A DNA stretch of 64,000 nucleotides, taken from the NCBI RefSeq assembly GCF_034931125.1, contig NZ_JAYGHM010000018.1, positions 1 through 64,000 on the forward strand, given 5' to 3'. Each line of letters starts with the position of its first letter. Position 1 is the first letter of the stretch. The stretch comes from Rivularia sp034931125. GTDB lineage: Bacteria > Cyanobacteriota > Cyanobacteriia > Cyanobacteriales > Nostocaceae. A program made the position numbers and the translations under genes. The notes beneath the pieces are model-generated. The model searched no databases, had not been told where the DNA came from, and saw only the letters and a list, made by a program, of their open reading frames with translations. Shown here in pieces: positions 62,313-64,000 of the stretch.

Positions 62313-62669
62313 ACTATAAAAACTAGTAAAAGGCAAGAAGTGTAAGACACTCAATGTGTTTCAAGTTACCGCGATTGAATAAACAAATGTCAAGCAATGC
62401 AAAGGATTTTAAAGGAAAGTCACATAAAGCAGTTTTGTGAAAAATGAAGTGTTAAGTTGAATATATAACTCAGTTGTGTGGGGAGGAGTTCTCTACGGGC
62501 GATCGCCATTACGTCTTCTTAAAAGCCAAAGTGCTATCATGCGAATGGTATCTAGCTAATTTTTTAATTGATTAGGAGTTAATTCAATTGGAGTTTAGCT
62601 TAAATATGAGAAACTTTCGCATTAAGAAAGAACCTAAAAATAGTGTAAACGTTTCAGAACGTAATGAAA

Positions 62670-62700
62670 ACGGTAGTTGTGACACTTACCGTAGCTTTTT
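62670..62700 (+). promoter_or_regulatory. Terminator-like hairpin in the hpf/lrtA leader
   Basis: ACGGTA (62670-62675) and TACCGT (62687-62692) pair perfectly, followed by AGC and TTTTT (62696-62700), all within the 62313-62747 leader and 47 nt before the hpf ATG. It could attenuate transcription. lrtA transcripts of cyanobacteria are known to have a long regulated leader; this hairpin's role is inference. Confidence 0.45.
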
Positions 62701-62747
62701 GTTCAAATTTTCTTCATACCAAATAAGTATTCGAGCGGGAGAGTTTT

Positions 62748-63407
62748 ATGAAGCTTGTCATCCACGGCAAAAATATTGAAATCACGGATGCGATTCGGGA
62801 ATACGTGCATCAGAAGATAGAAAAAGCCGCAAGTCATTTTCAGCATATAACTAACGAGGTGGATGTGCATTTGAGCGTGGCTAGAAATCCTAGGGTTACT
62901 CCAAATCAGACAGCCGAAGTAACAATTTATGCTAACGGTAACGTGATTCGCGCCGAGGAAAGCAGCGAGAGTTTATATGCGAGCATCGATCTAGTTGCAA
63001 ATAAAATTGCCCGTCAACTACGAAAATACAAGGAACGACGACGCGATTTAACTATTCACGCTGACGACAAAAACATTATTGAAGAAGTAGTTCCAGATTC
63101 ATTAGTCACAGATTTAATTGGCGATCGCACTCCCGAATTACCCGAAGAAGTAGTTCGTACTAAATATTTTGCCATGCCGCCGATGACAACTTCCCAAGCT
63201 TTGGAACAATTACGTATGGTTGGACATGATTTTTATATGTTCCACAACAGCGAAACAAACGAGATTAACGTAATTTACGAACGCAACCACGGCGGTTACG
63301 GTGTAATTTTACCGCGTAACAACGGTTATTCCAATGGGAACGGAAATGGTAACGGTAAAGCTCAAGGTAACTTCACGATGCCTGTAAAAACAAACTCTAA
63401 TTACTAA
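62748..63407 (+). CDS. hpf: Long-form ribosome hibernation promoting factor (LrtA)
   Basis: 219 residues. N-terminal S30AE/HPF domain (about 1-105; MKLVIHGKNIEITDAIREYVHQKIEKA), then a linker and the C-terminal dimerisation domain (about 125-185; VVRTKYFAMPPMTTSQALEQLRMVGHDFYMFHNSETNEINVIYER). A Gly/Asn-rich tail follows. It joins two 70S ribosomes into inactive 100S dimers. In cyanobacteria the gene is lrtA, a transcript repressed in light and stabilised in the dark through its leader. GGGAG precedes the ATG, and a strong terminator follows. Confidence 0.95.
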   Translation: MKLVIHGKNIEITDAIREYVHQKIEKAASHFQHITNEVDVHLSVARNPRVTPNQTAEVTIYANGNVIRAEESSESLYASIDLVANKIARQLRKYKERRRDLTIHADDKNIIEEVVPDSLVTDLIGDRTPELPEEVVRTKYFAMPPMTTSQALEQLRMVGHDFYMFHNSETNEINVIYERNHGGYGVILPRNNGYSNGNGNGNGKAQGNFTMPVKTNSNY

Positions 63408-63474
63408 AAATTTACCAGTAAGATGCTTGATTTATTGGAGCAATAAAAGCATTAAGTTGAGTATTTAGCTTCTT

Positions 63475-63510
63475 GTGCTTGCGTAAACATAAATTTACGC
63501 AGGCACTTTT
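63475..63510 (+). terminator. Intrinsic terminator of hpf
   Basis: GTGCTTGCGTAAA and TTTACGCAGGCAC pair over 13 bp (one G-U) around a 6-nt loop, followed by TTTT. Confidence 0.85.
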
Positions 63511-63578
63511 GTACAGGAGCATCGCAATTTTGAATAAATACTTTATCCGACACCCGCTTATGGGTGCGGCTACAAAAA

Positions 63579-63638
63579 CAAAGCCCACCTTAGCTTTGCT
63601 CCGATACGAGAGTTATTAGCCCACGAAGGTGGGCTTTG
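63579..63638. repeat. Inverted repeat CAAAGCCCACCTT / AAGGTGGGCTTTG
   Basis: 13-bp perfect arms at 63579-63591 and 63626-63638, preceded by GGGTGCGGCTACA. The same family as the element after comB. The 63408-63744 spacer has no gene. Confidence 0.8.
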
Positions 63639-63645
63639 TAGTATT

Positions 63646-63675
63646 AGCCCCAGGCTTCTAGCCTGCGGGCTTTTT
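63646..63675 (+). terminator. Terminator-like hairpin AGCCCCAGGC / GCCTGCGGGCT
   Basis: Ten pairs with one bulged C around TTCTA, followed by five T residues. It is part of the repeat block between hpf and the next gene and may be a repeat module rather than a dedicated terminator. Confidence 0.6.
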
Positions 63676-63744
63676 GCTACATAATTATTTAAAGCATCTA
63701 TAATGAATTTCATCTAATAACACTGATATGCAGCACGTATAAAA

Positions 63745-64000
63745 ATGAATACAATTGCTCCTAATGTGTCTCAAACAATTAATCGCTTGAGTTCATTGGA
63801 CGTTTTTCGCGGTATAACGATCGCCCTGATGATACTTGTAAATATGGCGAGTATTGCCGATAATGTCTATCCCCCGCTACTTCATGCTGAATGGAATGGT
63901 TGGACGGTAACAGATTTTGTGTTTCCGTTCTTCCTGTTTATTATCGGTGTAGCAATGGCTTTCTCGCTATCAAAATACACTGAAGGCAATAAGCCAAATG
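63745..64000 (+). CDS. HGSNAT/NagX-like membrane acyltransferase, N-terminal part
   Basis: ATG at 63745; the gene runs off the window after 85 codons. The sequence RLSSLDVFRGITIALMILVNM, then WNGWTVTDFVFPFFLFIIGVAMAFS, is the start of heparan-alpha-glucosaminide N-acetyltransferase-like (DUF5009/DUF1624-type) proteins: first span, acidic loop with the conserved TxxDxVFPxFLFIxG, second span. These multi-span proteins move acetyl groups across a membrane onto sugars. Only the beginning can be judged. Confidence 0.85.
   Translation, partial: MNTIAPNVSQTINRLSSLDVFRGITIALMILVNMASIADNVYPPLLHAEWNGWTVTDFVFPFFLFIIGVAMAFSLSKYTEGNKPN

Noticed and set aside
62588..62779. Upstream frame overlapping the start of hpf
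   Set aside because: Starts at TTG or an ATG (62606) without Shine-Dalgarno sequence and has no family; kept only as a possible leader peptide in the findings.
1..64000. tRNA, rRNA, tmRNA, RNase P or CRISPR loci
   Set aside because: Looked for T-loop-like GGTTCGAATCC, tmRNA and RNase P signatures and regular repeat-spacer arrays by eye; none was found.

Overview
The window reads as chromosomal DNA of a filamentous cyanobacterium, most likely a heterocyst-forming member of the Nostocales (Calothrix/Rivularia-like; the genus is inference). Reasons: very frequent GCGATCGC (HIP1) palindromes, light-dependent protochlorophyllide reductase (por), the myxol-glycoside carotenoid pair cruF-cruG, the satellite carboxysome shell pair ccmK3-ccmK4, LL-diaminopimelate aminotransferase, a PetR/PetP-type BlaI-protease pair, an Rcp1-type response regulator, a cyAbrB regulator, a HetZ-related protein, long-form HPF (lrtA) and many short C/G-rich intergenic repeats typical of large Nostocales genomes.

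Layout. 0-6 kb: cobO, a cold-shock-type RRM protein behind a hairpin that covers its ribosome binding site, three small conserved-looking ORFs and an 841-residue HTH-headed protein. 6-9 kb: a two-component cassette and an NTF2-like protein. 9-12 kb: pyrR, cbiB, an Rrf2 regulator without cysteines, cyAbrB. 12-19 kb: repeat-rich spacers, a GT39 membrane glycosyltransferase, a membrane-anchored coiled-coil protein and a serine-recombinase-like protein with a degenerate catalytic domain. 19-24 kb: VOC protein, DUF218 protein, a nucleotidyltransferase and a stand-alone DUF262/HNH (GmrSD-like) protein. 24-30 kb: rplU-rpmA, cruF-cruG, rnhA with an extra C-terminal domain, a phosphatase-like protein. 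30.5-32.7 kb: a GNAT acetyltransferase gene split by a 1.6 kb segment flanked by perfect 108-bp direct repeats and carrying a toxin-antitoxin pair and a frameshifted immunity-like gene. 33-45 kb: por, petR-petP, comB, an M61 peptidase, a Crp-like protein, a PilB-like protein without a motor domain, the HetZ-related protein, ccmK3-K4 and dapL. 45-48 kb: small accessory genes including a second toxin-antitoxin pair. 49-64 kb: htpX, aspS with a strongly structured leader that may be an orphan HEARO/omega-type RNA, a 1.5 kb gene-poor tract, a STAS protein, a mosaic pseudogene, GT4, SAM hydrolase, metallophosphoesterase, DUF3386, GFA protein, lipB, hpf/lrtA and the start of an acyltransferase cut by the window edge.

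Most metabolic genes are single housekeeping units or pairs (cobO and cbiB in adenosylcobalamin synthesis, cruF-cruG, rplU-rpmA, ccmK3-K4, petR-petP) rather than long operons. The two most interesting stretches are the split GNAT locus, which has exactly the geometry of a single-crossover (Campbell-type) integration and would be restored by recombination between the repeats, and the multi-helix RNA in front of aspS. No tRNA, rRNA or CRISPR array was recognised. All names rest on reading motifs by eye; no database search was run.
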